Assembly (NCBI RefSeq): GCF_900177685.1
Contig: NZ_FXAY01000001.1
Span: 868,001 to 932,000 of the forward strand
Length of the DNA stretch: 64,000 nucleotides
From: Agreia pratensis
Lineage (GTDB): Bacteria; Actinomycetota; Actinomycetes; Actinomycetales; Microbacteriaceae
Direction: 5' to 3'
Shown one piece after another: positions 33,220 through 41,377 of the stretch. Made by a program: the position numbers and the translations under genes. Below the pieces are notes generated by a model that was not told where the DNA came from, searched no databases, and was given only the letters and a program-made list of their open reading frames with translations. Positions within the stretch are counted from its first letter, which is position 1; every line of letters begins with the position of its first letter.

Positions 33220-34748
33220 TCTGCAGCCCACCCGATCTCGCCGGGCTGGACCGACACCAGCGTGAGCTTGCTGACATCGGGGAACCCGGCGACCTTGGCG
33301 GAGCCGATGAAGCCGGCATTGCCGGCCGTGAGCCACAGCATGGGCAGGTCTGTGGCCAGCTTCTGCGAGGCGTCCGTGAGCAGTTTGGTGCGGTCGGGTC
33401 CGTTGGTAAGAGCCTTCGCCGATCCGAGCAGCTGGTCGACATTACCGTTGCTGTAGCCGGTGAAGTTGTACTGGCCCGTCGAGGTCGCGACCAGAGCGCC
33501 ACCCGAGGGATCGGAGAAGATCGACGTGACCAAGACGGCAGCCTCGAAGTCCTTGGCCGCGAGCGCGGTGCCGAATGATGCTCCGTCGACAGGCACGATC
33601 TCGACATCGACACCCACTGCGGTGAGCATGTCCTTGATCACCGTCGCGCGTTGGATCGAGTCGGGAGAATTGTCCGCAGAGATCGAGAAGCTGAGCCCGG
33701 CTCCCTCGAGCACCTTCTTCGCGGCGTCGACGTCGTACTTCGGGTAATCGATCGAGGGTGCATCGGCGAGAAGACTGTACGGACTGTCGACGGTGGTGCC
33801 CTCGCCGAGATTCACCACGGCGTTGACGGCGTCGCGGTCGATGGCCTGGGCCAGAGCAGTTCGCACCTTCACGTCAGCGAACTTCTCATTCGAGAGATTG
33901 AGCTGCAGCGCACTGACCGCCGCTGGAGCAACATGCACCGCGAGGGCGCTATCGCTGCGGGCCTGTTCGAACTGGCTCGCCACCTCTGTCCAGATCAGAT
34001 CGACGTCGCCCGACTTGAGGCTCTGGAAGCGTGAATCGGCATCCGGCATCATGCGGAACGTGATGCTGTCGAGATCGGGGGCCTCGCCCCAGTAGTTCTT
34101 GTTTCGAACCACGGTGACGGAGTCACCCGGAGTGAAGGACTCGATGGTGTACGGCCCGGCGCCGATCGGGAATCCGAACTGATCTTTCGCCGTGGTCGAC
34201 GTGACCATGCCGAGCGTTCGAGCGAGCTGGGAGGCGAAGTCGGCGTTCGGGGCCTTGAGATCGAAGACCATCGTCGTGTCATCGGTGATCGTCATTCCGC
34301 TGATCTGCGCGGCCTGTGCCGCAGCGGGCGACTTGGTCGCGGGGTCGGCCAGGTGCTCGACGTTGGCCTTCACCGATGCGGTCGTCAGAGGCGAGCCGTC
34401 AGAGAAGGTGACCTTCTGTGGCAGCGTCAGCGTCCAGTGCGTGGCCGTCTCATCGGATTCGAGCGACTTGGCGAGCCCCGGGGTGAACGTTCCTCCCTCG
34501 GCGGGTGCCATGAGGGGCTGGTAAAGCGCGTTGGCCAGCAGGCGCACGGGCTGTTGCCCCATCACGGCGGTGCTGGCGTCGAGCGTCGCGAGCTCTCGAT
34601 CGAGAGCCACGGTGAGGGTGCCGCCCGAGCTCACCGCAGCGGCAACCGTGGGCGATGACGACGACGTCGGGCTGCTGCACGCCGAGAGCGTGAGCATGCC
34701 GACGATTGTGGCTGCGAGAAGGGCGCAGGATGCCCTACGTCGGTTCAT
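33216..34748 (-). CDS. ABC substrate-binding lipoprotein, family 5 (DppA/OppA type)
   Basis: 510 aa. Signal peptide with lipobox LSAC (Cys24), then a Ser/Thr linker and an SBP_bac_5 fold: GGTLTVALDRELATLDAS, TLTLPQKVTFSDGSPLTTAS and GAGPYTIESFTPGDSVTVV. Family members bind peptides, but several bind oligosaccharides or opine-like compounds. The company of a glycosidase makes a glycoside ligand likely here. Start ATG 34748 has AGGAGGA six bases upstream. First gene of the operon, divergent from tetR across two palindromes. Confidence 0.9.
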   Translation of the reverse strand: MNRRRASCALLAATIVGMLTLSACSSPTSSSSPTVAAAVSSGGTLTVALDRELATLDASTAVMGQQPVRLLANALYQPLMAPAEGGTFTPGLAKSLESDETATHWTLTLPQKVTFSDGSPLTTASVKANVEHLADPATKSPAAAQAAQISGMTITDDTTMVFDLKAPNADFASQLARTLGMVTSTTAKDQFGFPIGAGPYTIESFTPGDSVTVVRNKNYWGEAPDLDSITFRMMPDADSRFQSLKSGDVDLIWTEVASQFEQARSDSALAVHVAPAAVSALQLNLSNEKFADVKVRTALAQAIDRDAVNAVVNLGEGTTVDSPYSLLADAPSIDYPKYDVDAAKKVLEGAGLSFSISADNSPDSIQRATVIKDMLTAVGVDVEIVPVDGASFGTALAAKDFEAAVLVTSIFSDPSGGALVATSTGQYNFTGYSNGNVDQLLGSAKALTNGPDRTKLLTDASQKLATDLPMLWLTAGNAGFIGSAKVAGFPDVSKLTLVSVQPGEIGWAAE

Positions 34749-34812
34749 GGAGTTCCTCCTGATCGGGTGGCGGGGTGACCACGCTGGAGACGGTACGGAG
34801 GAAGTGTGAATG

Positions 34813-34828
34813 GTGGCACCAGTGCCAC
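34813..34828. promoter_or_regulatory. TetR operator 1 of the ABC/GH1 operon
   Basis: GTGGCACCAGTGCCAC: 7-base exact arms around CA. It lies 65 bases before the binding-protein start. Its centre is 47 bases from that of operator 2, with an A/T-rich stretch between them where both promoters should lie. Confidence 0.75.
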
Positions 34829-34859
34829 TTTCCATTAGGTGAACGGATGATAAACAAAA

Positions 34860-34875
34860 GTGGCACTAGTGCCAC
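34860..34875. promoter_or_regulatory. TetR operator 2 of the ABC/GH1 operon
   Basis: Perfect palindrome GTGGCACTAGTGCCAC, same arms as operator 1. A half site GTGCCAC follows at 34890-34896. Position between tetR and the operon suggests control of both. Confidence 0.78.
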
Positions 34876-34918
34876 AATCGCCGTTTCGCGTGCCACTCTT
34901 TTGCCAGGAGGAATAAAG

Positions 34919-35524
34919 ATGAACGCCCCAGCACAGGCAGCAACCAGGCGAGCGGAACAGAAGGACCGCACCCGCGAGGACATCCGGGCCGCCGCCCTCG
35001 ACCTTTTCGAGAGCCGTGGTCTCGAAGGCACCACCATCGACGACATCGCTGCCGAGGCGTCGATAGGCCGGCGCACCTTCTTTCGGTACTTCTCATGTAA
35101 AGAGGCGGTGCTGTTCAGCGGAGGCCTCTTTCAGGAGATCGCCGACGACCTCCACAGTCTGCTCGATGAGGGCGTCCCTCCCATGCGCGCTCTGATCAAA
35201 GCCATCGAGCGCGATGCCTACGGCGCAGACGACCCCGACGAAGTGACCATTCGTCGACGCCGCATGCGCGTGGACCTGCTCGAGAAACCTGCCGTCGCCG
35301 CCTACTACCGCAGCGAGATCGCACGAACGGCGCAGGTGGTCACGGACGTTCTGCGCGCGCATCCGGAGCACGCGCGAGTGAAGTACCTGCCTGAGATGGT
35401 GGGCGGCCTGCTGCACACCATGACACTCGCGCACCTCGAGAGCGGCGAGACCCACCACTTCTCGGTCGACGCCGATACCTGGAGACAGGCCCTGCTCGCC
35501 CTGGAACGCGGATTCGACGAGTAG
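34919..35524 (+). CDS. TetR family regulator of the ABC/GH1 operon
   Basis: 201 aa. Helix-turn-helix at residues about 17-65 (TREDIRAAALDLFESRGLEG, ASIGRRTFFRYFSCKEAVLF). The C-terminal domain is helical with a TetR_C_17/MftR-like look and should bind the inducer. Start ATG 34919 has CCAGGAGGA upstream. It is divergent from the binding-protein gene and two matching palindromes lie between, so it probably represses itself and the operon until the imported compound or a breakdown product binds. Confidence 0.88.
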   Translation: MNAPAQAATRRAEQKDRTREDIRAAALDLFESRGLEGTTIDDIAAEASIGRRTFFRYFSCKEAVLFSGGLFQEIADDLHSLLDEGVPPMRALIKAIERDAYGADDPDEVTIRRRRMRVDLLEKPAVAAYYRSEIARTAQVVTDVLRAHPEHARVKYLPEMVGGLLHTMTLAHLESGETHHFSVDADTWRQALLALERGFDE

Positions 35525-35531
35525 CTGACGT

Positions 35532-35654
35532 CGCTGGTCGAGGAACGAGGAACGAGGAACGAGGAACGAGGAACGAGGAACGAGCTTATCGAGACCACCT
35601 TCGGGGTGATCTCGATACGCCGGCTCGTTCCTCGCGCGGCTACTCGATCAGCGC
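35532..35654. repeat. Repeat family A, copy 5, with GAGGAAC tandem expansion
   Basis: One arm contains six exact tandem copies of GAGGAAC (35540-35581), an expansion of the GAGGAACGAGC piece of the element, then CTTATCGAGACC; the other arm is GATCTCGATACG...CTACTCGATCAGCGC. The 350 bases 35525-35874 hold only repeats and no gene. Confidence 0.8.
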
Positions 35655-35669
35655 AAGATGTGGAACATA

Positions 35670-35734
35670 AATGGGAGGAGATTCGGAACATCGGTGCGCT
35701 ATTTGCATCGGATCAGCGAATCTCCTCCCGTTTC
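35670..35734. repeat. Hairpin repeat family C, copy 1
   Basis: GGGAGGAGATTCG (35673-35685) pairs exactly with CGAATCTCCTCCC (35717-35729) around 31 bases. Similar flanks and centre (AATGGG, ATCGGAT, CCCGTT) occur at 39811-39876. It sits between two family A copies. Confidence 0.7.
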
Positions 35735-35762
35735 GAGGACTGCACGTCAGCATCCGCCCTGT

Positions 35763-35857
35763 GCGCTGGTCGAGTAGCGAGGCACGAGCGTATCGAGACC
35801 ACCCGGAAGTGATCTCGATACGCCGGCTCGTTCCTCGCGCGGCTACTCGATCAGCGC
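35763..35857. repeat. Repeat family A, copy 6
   Basis: GCGCTGGTCGAGTAG...CGTATCGAGACC and GATCTCGATACG...CTACTCGATCAGCGC around a short centre, upstream of the end of the YceI gene. Confidence 0.8.
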
Positions 35858-35874
35858 AAGACCCGGGCGTTCGA

Positions 35875-36570
35875 TCAGCGCGCGGCCTTCTGCAGCGCGA
35901 GCGAGAACTCGATCGAGCCCTTCGGCTCCACCTTCACGAAGCCGAGGTCGGGAGCGGTGACGCTGTAGTCGGCGAAGGTGATCGGCACGCTTCCGGCAAG
36001 AATCGCTCCGTCACCGCTGAGGGCGAAGGTCACCGGCGCAGTCACCTCTTTGGTGACGCCGTTGATGCTGAGGGTTCCCTTCGTCTGCACGGTCTGCGAC
36101 GTCGCCAGTGACGAGGGGTCGATCTTCAACGGTTCGGCGATCGTGAACGTCGCCTTGGGAAATTTGCTCGTGTCGATCGCGGTCGTGCGGAAGTACTCGT
36201 CTCGCGCCGCCTCGGTCGTGGCGATCGACGCGACGTCGACACTGATCTCGGCGCTCTTCACCGTGTCAGACGTCGTCGAGATCGCCGCGTCGACCTTGGA
36301 GGTGCGGCCCGTGACCGTGACGTCGGTTCCGTTGAGAACTTCTTTGACCCGATACCCGGCGTAGGAGCTCGAGCCCGTCTTCCATGAGCCGGCGAGCTGC
36401 TCTCCCGAGAGGGTACTCGGCTTCAGTACTCCGAGGTCCTCTGTCGGTGCTGCCGCGGCAGGGCCGACCACGAGGTCTCGATAGAGGGTGGGACCCGCGA
36501 TGAGTGCGGTGGCACCGAGGGCGACGACCAGGGTTGCGGCGGAGATGATGACGACATTGCGAGTTCTCAT
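35875..36570 (-). CDS. YceI family protein, membrane-anchored
   Basis: 231 aa. One N-terminal transmembrane helix or uncleaved signal (residues 5-28), a linker, then a YceI lipocalin-like beta barrel from about residue 58: SYAGYRVKEVL, TVTGRTSKVDAAI, FPKATFTI and the closing GFVKVEPKGSIEFSLAL. YceI proteins bind isoprenoid or other lipids. Overlaps the upstream membrane protein gene by four bases (ATGA). Confidence 0.88.
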   Translation of the reverse strand: MRTRNVVIISAATLVVALGATALIAGPTLYRDLVVGPAAAAPTEDLGVLKPSTLSGEQLAGSWKTGSSSYAGYRVKEVLNGTDVTVTGRTSKVDAAISTTSDTVKSAEISVDVASIATTEAARDEYFRTTAIDTSKFPKATFTIAEPLKIDPSSLATSQTVQTKGTLSINGVTKEVTAPVTFALSGDGAILAGSVPITFADYSVTAPDLGFVKVEPKGSIEFSLALQKAAR

Positions 36571-37790
36571 GAGTGTGTCCTTCTATCGGTGGTCGGATCT
36601 GTGGAGAGCGAGGTCGGGCGAGCGATCAGCGCCGCGGTGGTGGAGTGCACGAGCGATTCGAGTGGACCGCGCCGCGCGAAGCGGAACCAGATCAGGGCGA
36701 AAACGATCGATCCTGCGATGAAAGCCAGCAGCACCCACAGGGGCGACCCTGGCATCGCGTCGAGGCCGGCGACGTTGATCGTGAGCACGTGCACGACGTA
36801 GATCGTCAGCGACATCGATCCCGCCGCGACGATCGGTCGGGTGAGGCGTGGCAGCCACTCGGCGAATCCGAGGCACAGGGCGAGGATTGCCAACGCGACC
36901 CCGATGCCGCCGACGATCTCGAAGGTCGAGCCGGTGTGCGCATCCGCCCCCATCAGAATCGACCAGTCGAGCGAGCCCGATGCGTCGGGCGGGCCGACGA
37001 CCGCCTGCGGGCCGAGAGGAGCGAGCAGCGCCGAGAACCCATAGGCGACGAACGCCATGCCGACCCCGATGGCGAGCATTGTCGTGCGCGATAGGCGAGC
37101 GATGTCCATGCGTCCGAGCGCCAGCCCCACGAGGATGAACGGCATCCAAGTGACCGCCGGGTAGATACCCGTCACGAGAAGCTGGTCGATGCCCTCGCCC
37201 GAGATGAGCGTGATGGGATCGACGCGAGCGACGACATCCGCCGCACTCGAGCCCCACCACCACGACTGAACGAGCAGAGCCACGACGGGGCCGACGAGCG
37301 CCCAGCATCCGGCGATCACGAGCAGGGTGTGCGCCTTCATCCGCAGGAACGGGATCGCGAGCAAGAAGAAGACGCCGTAGTAGGCGAGGATGACGGCCAC
37401 CGGGGTGCCCATCGCGGTGAGCGTGACGCCGATTCCCATGATGAGCAGGCCGCGCACCGCGATGCGCAGTCGGGTGCGTCGCGGGTCGGATGCGCCGGGC
37501 GGCGTCGCGCCGCCGCTGAGCAGAGCGAGCGAGAGACCGGCGAGGGTGGCGAAGAGGATCGACGAGCGGCCGGATGCGGCGAACATGAGCGCCCCGGTCA
37601 GCCCTCCCACGTCGGACGACGGCCCCACGTGCGCCGCGAACATACCGAACAGGGCCAGCCCTCGAGCGAGGTCGATGCCCCGGATGCGAGGGCGAACGGC
37701 GATGGTCTCGGCTGTCTGCTCGGCGAGCTTCTCGGTGGGCTTCTCGGTGGGCTTCTCCGCGGGCGGCGCTGTGGCCGAGGTTGTGCTCAT
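36567..37790 (-). CDS. DUF418/HGSNAT-like membrane acyltransferase family protein
   Basis: 407 aa with about ten helices. After a charged N-tail with repeated EKPTEK units, the family motif RIRGIDLARGLALFGMFAAH opens the membrane domain; the C-terminal part (WLPRLTRPIVAAGSMSLTIY, then LWFRF-type end) matches DUF418. Such proteins are thought to move acyl groups across the membrane. Co-translated with the YceI gene, so both may work on a lipid or envelope glycan. Function unproven. Confidence 0.8.
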   Translation of the reverse strand: MSTTSATAPPAEKPTEKPTEKLAEQTAETIAVRPRIRGIDLARGLALFGMFAAHVGPSSDVGGLTGALMFAASGRSSILFATLAGLSLALLSGGATPPGASDPRRTRLRIAVRGLLIMGIGVTLTAMGTPVAVILAYYGVFFLLAIPFLRMKAHTLLVIAGCWALVGPVVALLVQSWWWGSSAADVVARVDPITLISGEGIDQLLVTGIYPAVTWMPFILVGLALGRMDIARLSRTTMLAIGVGMAFVAYGFSALLAPLGPQAVVGPPDASGSLDWSILMGADAHTGSTFEIVGGIGVALAILALCLGFAEWLPRLTRPIVAAGSMSLTIYVVHVLTINVAGLDAMPGSPLWVLLAFIAGSIVFALIWFRFARRGPLESLVHSTTAALIARPTSLSTDPTTDRRTHS

Positions 37791-37962
37791 GGGCGACTCC
37801 TGTCATGTGGTGAGGCGATACATCGACTCTCCGGCAGGGGCGGCGGCGGCAGTATCCGCCGGTCGACCAGAGCACCCCCGACACCTGGGGGGTATTCGCC
37901 CCCGCGACCTCGATACGTCTGTTTCTGGCCCTACGGTGGAGAGCAACAGGATGGAGAACCCG

Positions 37963-38622
37963 ATGATCCGCGTGGTGGTGATCGACGACGAGGCGCTCGT
38001 GCGAAGCGGGTTCCGCTTCATCCTCGAAGCAGTCGACGACATCGTGGTGGTGGGTGCCACCGATGGTCATGGGGCCATCGACCTCATCACCGAGACCGAT
38101 CCCGACGTCGTGTTGCTCGACATCCGGATGCCGGGGCGCAACGGCCTCGAGATCCTCAGCGAGCTCGATCCCCACACGGGCGGCCCGGTTGTCGCGATGC
38201 TCACGACCTTCGACACCGACAGCTATATCGCCGAAGCACTGAGGCGCGGAGCAGCGGGTTATCTGGTGAAGGACACCGACCCCGAGCAGCTGCCGCATCT
38301 GGTGCGCAGTCTCGCGGCCGGCGGCGTCGTGCTCTCGGCCGAGGCGAGCCGGGCAGTGCTGCACAGGCAGCTCGGCACCGTCGACAATGACATCGCGAAG
38401 AAGCAGGTGGCACAGCTCACCGCGCGAGAACGCGACGTGCTCGTATTGCTGGGCGGCGGAGCATCCAACACCGAGATCGGCTCGTCGCTGCATCTCAGCA
38501 GCGGAACGATCAAAGATCACGTCAGCTCGATCCTGGCGAAGTTCGGCGTCGCGACCCGCGTACAGGCGGCCCTGGTGGCCGATCGTGCGGGTCTACTCGA
38601 GACGAGCGGCGGCACACGATGA
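37963..38622 (+). CDS. NarL-type response regulator
   Basis: 219 aa. Receiver domain residues 1-120 with acidic pair D8-D9, phospho-acceptor D53 (LLDIRMPG), T of LTTFD and K of VKDTD. A LuxR-type helix-turn-helix covers about 148-205 (LTARERDVLVLLGGGASNTE and TIKDHVSSILAKF). Start ATG 37963 has GGAGA seven bases upstream; ATG 37951 is also possible. The stop overlaps the kinase start (ATGA). DNA targets unknown; the divergent acyltransferase/YceI pair is a candidate. Confidence 0.92.
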   Translation: MIRVVVIDDEALVRSGFRFILEAVDDIVVVGATDGHGAIDLITETDPDVVLLDIRMPGRNGLEILSELDPHTGGPVVAMLTTFDTDSYIAEALRRGAAGYLVKDTDPEQLPHLVRSLAAGGVVLSAEASRAVLHRQLGTVDNDIAKKQVAQLTARERDVLVLLGGGASNTEIGSSLHLSSGTIKDHVSSILAKFGVATRVQAALVADRAGLLETSGGTR

Positions 38623-39716
38623 ACTCCGTCTATCGTCTCTTCGCCCGCACTCCCCCGATCGTCATCGATCTGATCCTCGCGGGGCTGGCGCTCACCGATG
38701 GGCTGCTCAGCCTGTGGCGCACGACCGACACCGACACGATCTACACGATCGTCGCGGCGGCAGGTCTGCTGCTGCGCCGACGCGTTCCCTACCTGGCGCT
38801 CGCCCTCACGCTGCCCAGCCTGTTCTTCGGGGCATCCAACGTGGCCGCGATCATCGCGCTATACACGGTGGCGGCACTCTCGAAGTCGCGCATCGGCGTG
38901 CTCGTCGCGGCCGTCATCGTCTTCGTGGGCAACACCAGCTTCTGGGCTGAGTCGCTCACCGTCGCCGAGTCCGTTCCCGACATCATCTACAGTCTTATGG
39001 TCGCGGCGGGGCCAACGGCTCTCGGTTTGCTGACCCGCACCTACGGTGAGCTGGCGCGCCGGGTCACCGAGCTCAGCATCCTGCGCGACCAGGAGCGCGA
39101 GCGCATCAGCGACGAGGTGCGTGCTGCCGAGCGCGTGCAGCTCGCCCGGGAGATGCACGATGTGGTCTCGCACCAGGTCAGCCTCATCTCGGTGCAGGCC
39201 GGCGCGCTGCAGGTGCGCTCGGCTGACCCCGAGGTGAAGGAGGCGTCGCAGACCATTCGCCGCCTCGCCTCGCGCACCCTCGAGGAGCTTCGGCAGATGG
39301 TTCTCGTTCTGCGCGGCCCTGCTGACGAGGGCGTGTCACTCACCCCGCAGCCGACCCTCGCAAGCCTCGAGGAGTTGATCGCGGGCAGCGGGCTCGATGT
39401 CGAGACGAGTCTTTCTCTTCCGTCGGATCTCTCCCCCGCCGTGCAGCGCACTTTCTATCGCACCATTCAGGAAGGACTGACGAATGTGCGCAAACACGCG
39501 CCGGGGGCGCGGGTGACCGTGCGCGGGGCCGTCGAGAGGAAGGAGATCGTCGTTTCGGTGACGAACTCGGCGCCGACACAGCCCGCGCTGGATCTGCCGT
39601 CTGCGCGGCACGGGCTGCTGGGATTGGCCGAGCGCGCGGATATTCATGGCGGGTCTTCGTCGGCCGGGCCGACGCCGGATGGCGGGTTCGAACTCGAGTT
39701 GCGCGTTCCTCGCTGA
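38619..39716 (+). CDS. Sensor histidine kinase (HisKA_3 type)
   Basis: 365 aa. Four to five N-terminal helices (residues 12-140) form a short membrane sensor with little outside domain. The dimerisation helix has the phospho-acceptor H180 (LAREMHDVVSHQ), and the ATPase domain has QEGLTNVRKHA (N box) and GLLGLAERA (G box). Partner of the response regulator directly upstream. Signal unknown; the sensor probably detects something in or near the membrane. Confidence 0.92.
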   Translation: MNSVYRLFARTPPIVIDLILAGLALTDGLLSLWRTTDTDTIYTIVAAAGLLLRRRVPYLALALTLPSLFFGASNVAAIIALYTVAALSKSRIGVLVAAVIVFVGNTSFWAESLTVAESVPDIIYSLMVAAGPTALGLLTRTYGELARRVTELSILRDQERERISDEVRAAERVQLAREMHDVVSHQVSLISVQAGALQVRSADPEVKEASQTIRRLASRTLEELRQMVLVLRGPADEGVSLTPQPTLASLEELIAGSGLDVETSLSLPSDLSPAVQRTFYRTIQEGLTNVRKHAPGARVTVRGAVERKEIVVSVTNSAPTQPALDLPSARHGLLGLAERADIHGGSSSAGPTPDGGFELELRVPR

Positions 39717-39810
39717 CCGGAGGTGCGCAAGGCGAGCCAAGTACTGCTGCGGCGTCCCCCAAATCTGTCGAAGGGCGGCAGCTACTCAACCGACGAAAGC
39801 CGCGCCCGCC

Positions 39811-39876
39811 AATGGGCGGAGATCCGACGAGCCGACGACGTATTCGGTTCGGATGCGCTGATCTCCGCCCGTTCGT
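39811..39876. repeat. Hairpin repeat family C, copy 2
   Basis: GGGCGGAGATC (39814-39824) pairs with GATCTCCGCCC (39860-39870). Aligns with 35670-35734 with compensating base changes in the stem. The 333 bases 39717-40050 hold this hairpin and a family A copy and no complete gene. Confidence 0.7.
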
Positions 39877-39885
39877 ACATCGGAT

Positions 39886-39982
39886 GGTCTCGATACGCTC
39901 GTTCCTCACTACTCGACCGGCGCTCCCCTCTGCGCCGGTCGAGTAGACGCTCCGGCTGCGGAGCCGTCGCATCGAGACCACC
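39886..39982. repeat. Repeat family A, copy 7
   Basis: GGTCTCGATACG...CTACTCGACCGGCGC and GCGCCGGTCGAGTAG...GCATCGAGACC around a short centre. Confidence 0.78.
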
Positions 39983-40050
39983 AGAATGTATGCGCATTCC
40001 ACCGCGACAACTACGCTTGTCACACACCCGACCACTCTCCGAGGAGACGC

Positions 40051-40140
40051 ATGACCGCGACCATTTCGCTCCAGCTCTATACGGTTCGCGAGGCGCTCAG
40101 CGCCGGCCGCAAGTTCCTCGTCGAGAGGGGTCTCCGCTGA
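40051..40140 (+). pseudogene. Collapsed sugar phosphate isomerase/epimerase gene
   Basis: 29 codons with a good ribosome binding site (GAGGAGACGC). The product starts MTATISLQLYTVREAL, the typical first strand of TIM-barrel sugar isomerases/epimerases, and ends SAGRKFLVERGLR, which looks like the last helix of the same family. The ~230-270 residues between are gone, without a frameshift. The stop overlaps the next start (TGATG), so the remnant may survive as a leader that couples translation of the dehydrogenase. Confidence 0.6.
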
Positions 40141-41261
40141 TGAGCGCACCCTCCTACAGCCCCACCGGATCCGGCCCCGTGGGCATCGGCATCATCGGCG
40201 CCGGCGCGATCAGCGACCAGTACCTCTCGAACCTTGTCACCTTTCCCGACGTGCGCGTCGTGATGATCGGCGATCTGGATGTCGCACGCGCCGCATCGCA
40301 GGCCGAGACATATGGCGTGCCGCGTTCCGGACGCGCTGACGAGGTGCTGAAAGACGACGACGTCGAGATCGTGATCAACCTCACGATTCCGGCCGTGCAC
40401 GCCGAACTCTCCTCGGCGGCGCTCAGCGCCGGCAAGCACGTGTGGAGCGAGAAGCCGATCAGTCTCGACCGCGAAAGCGGCCAGGCCCTGCTCGACGTGG
40501 CAGCGGCATCCGGCCTTCGCATAGGCGTCGCGCCCGACACCATTCTCGGACCGGGCGTGCAGAGCGCGCTCCGCGCGATCGCGCGCGGCGACATCGGTCG
40601 GCCACTCACGGCGATGACCGCGTTTCAGGGCCCCGGCCCCGAAGCGTGGCATCCGAACCCCGACTTCTTCTTCGTTCCCGGTGCCGGCCCGCTCTTCGAC
40701 ATGGGCCCGTACTACCTCACGACGCTCGCGTGCATCTTCGGCTCGTTCACCGAGGTGGCCGCCATCGGTTCGCGGGCCCGCGACATCCGGGTCATCGGAT
40801 CCGGCCCACGCGCCGGAACCGAGCTGCCCGTTACCGTGTCGACCCAGATGAGCGCGCTCGCCCGCTTCGAGGGCGGGGAATCGGCGCAGAGCATCTTCAG
40901 CTTCGACTCTCCCCTGCGGCGTTCAGGCTTCGTCGAGATCACCGGCGAGACGGGAACCCTCGTGCTGCCCGACCCGAACATGTTCGAGGGCGTGAGCACG
41001 CTGGTGCGCGGCGACGAGAGTACCGAGCTCGCCGAGACCGGATTCGCCGGCGGCCGCGGCTCGGCCGTGCTGGAGATGGCCAGGGCCATCCGTTCGGGTG
41101 GCACCGATCTGCTGCCGGCCCAGCTGGGCTATCACGTGCTCGACGTGATGACCGCGATGGAGGAGTCTTCGGAGGCCGGCCAGTTCGTGCGCGTGCAGAG
41201 CACGGCGCCCGCCTCCCCGGTACTCCCGGAGACGTGGAACCCGACCACCCGCACCCTGTAG
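40140..41261 (+). CDS. Gfo/Idh/MocA family oxidoreductase
   Basis: 373 aa NAD(P)-dependent sugar or inositol dehydrogenase. Rossmann domain with GIIGAGAISDQYL, the EKP motif (SEKPISLD) carrying the catalytic-site Lys, and the substrate domain with DMGPYYLTTLA (conserved Asp, Tyr). Usually found beside sugar isomerases such as the one reduced to a remnant just upstream, so it probably belonged to a sugar or inositol pathway. Start ATG 40140 overlaps the remnant stop. Confidence 0.9.
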   Translation: MSAPSYSPTGSGPVGIGIIGAGAISDQYLSNLVTFPDVRVVMIGDLDVARAASQAETYGVPRSGRADEVLKDDDVEIVINLTIPAVHAELSSAALSAGKHVWSEKPISLDRESGQALLDVAAASGLRIGVAPDTILGPGVQSALRAIARGDIGRPLTAMTAFQGPGPEAWHPNPDFFFVPGAGPLFDMGPYYLTTLACIFGSFTEVAAIGSRARDIRVIGSGPRAGTELPVTVSTQMSALARFEGGESAQSIFSFDSPLRRSGFVEITGETGTLVLPDPNMFEGVSTLVRGDESTELAETGFAGGRGSAVLEMARAIRSGGTDLLPAQLGYHVLDVMTAMEESSEAGQFVRVQSTAPASPVLPETWNPTTRTL

Positions 41262-41295
41262 CGGCGCTGCGCGGAAGCATCCGCACCCTTTCGGC

Positions 41296-41346
41296 GCATC
41301 CGCGCCGGTTCGGCCAGGCGCGGATAGCCCCAACCGGCGCGGATGC
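41296..41346. terminator. Two-way hairpin between convergent genes (repeat family D)
   Basis: Perfect 15-base arms GCATCCGCGCCGGTT and AACCGGCGCGGATGC around 21 bases, between the ends of the oxidoreductase and carboxylesterase genes. Shares the TTCGGCGCATCCGC stretch with the hairpin at 17793. Confidence 0.65.
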
Positions 41347-41377
41347 CCCGCGGTCGAGCGCGCGAGCGCGTTTCGCC

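Noticed and set aside
35525-35874. Possible CRISPR array in the repeat-rich stretch
   Set aside because: Repeats are inverted pairs of one dispersed element plus a 7-base tandem; there are no regular spacers and no cas genes.
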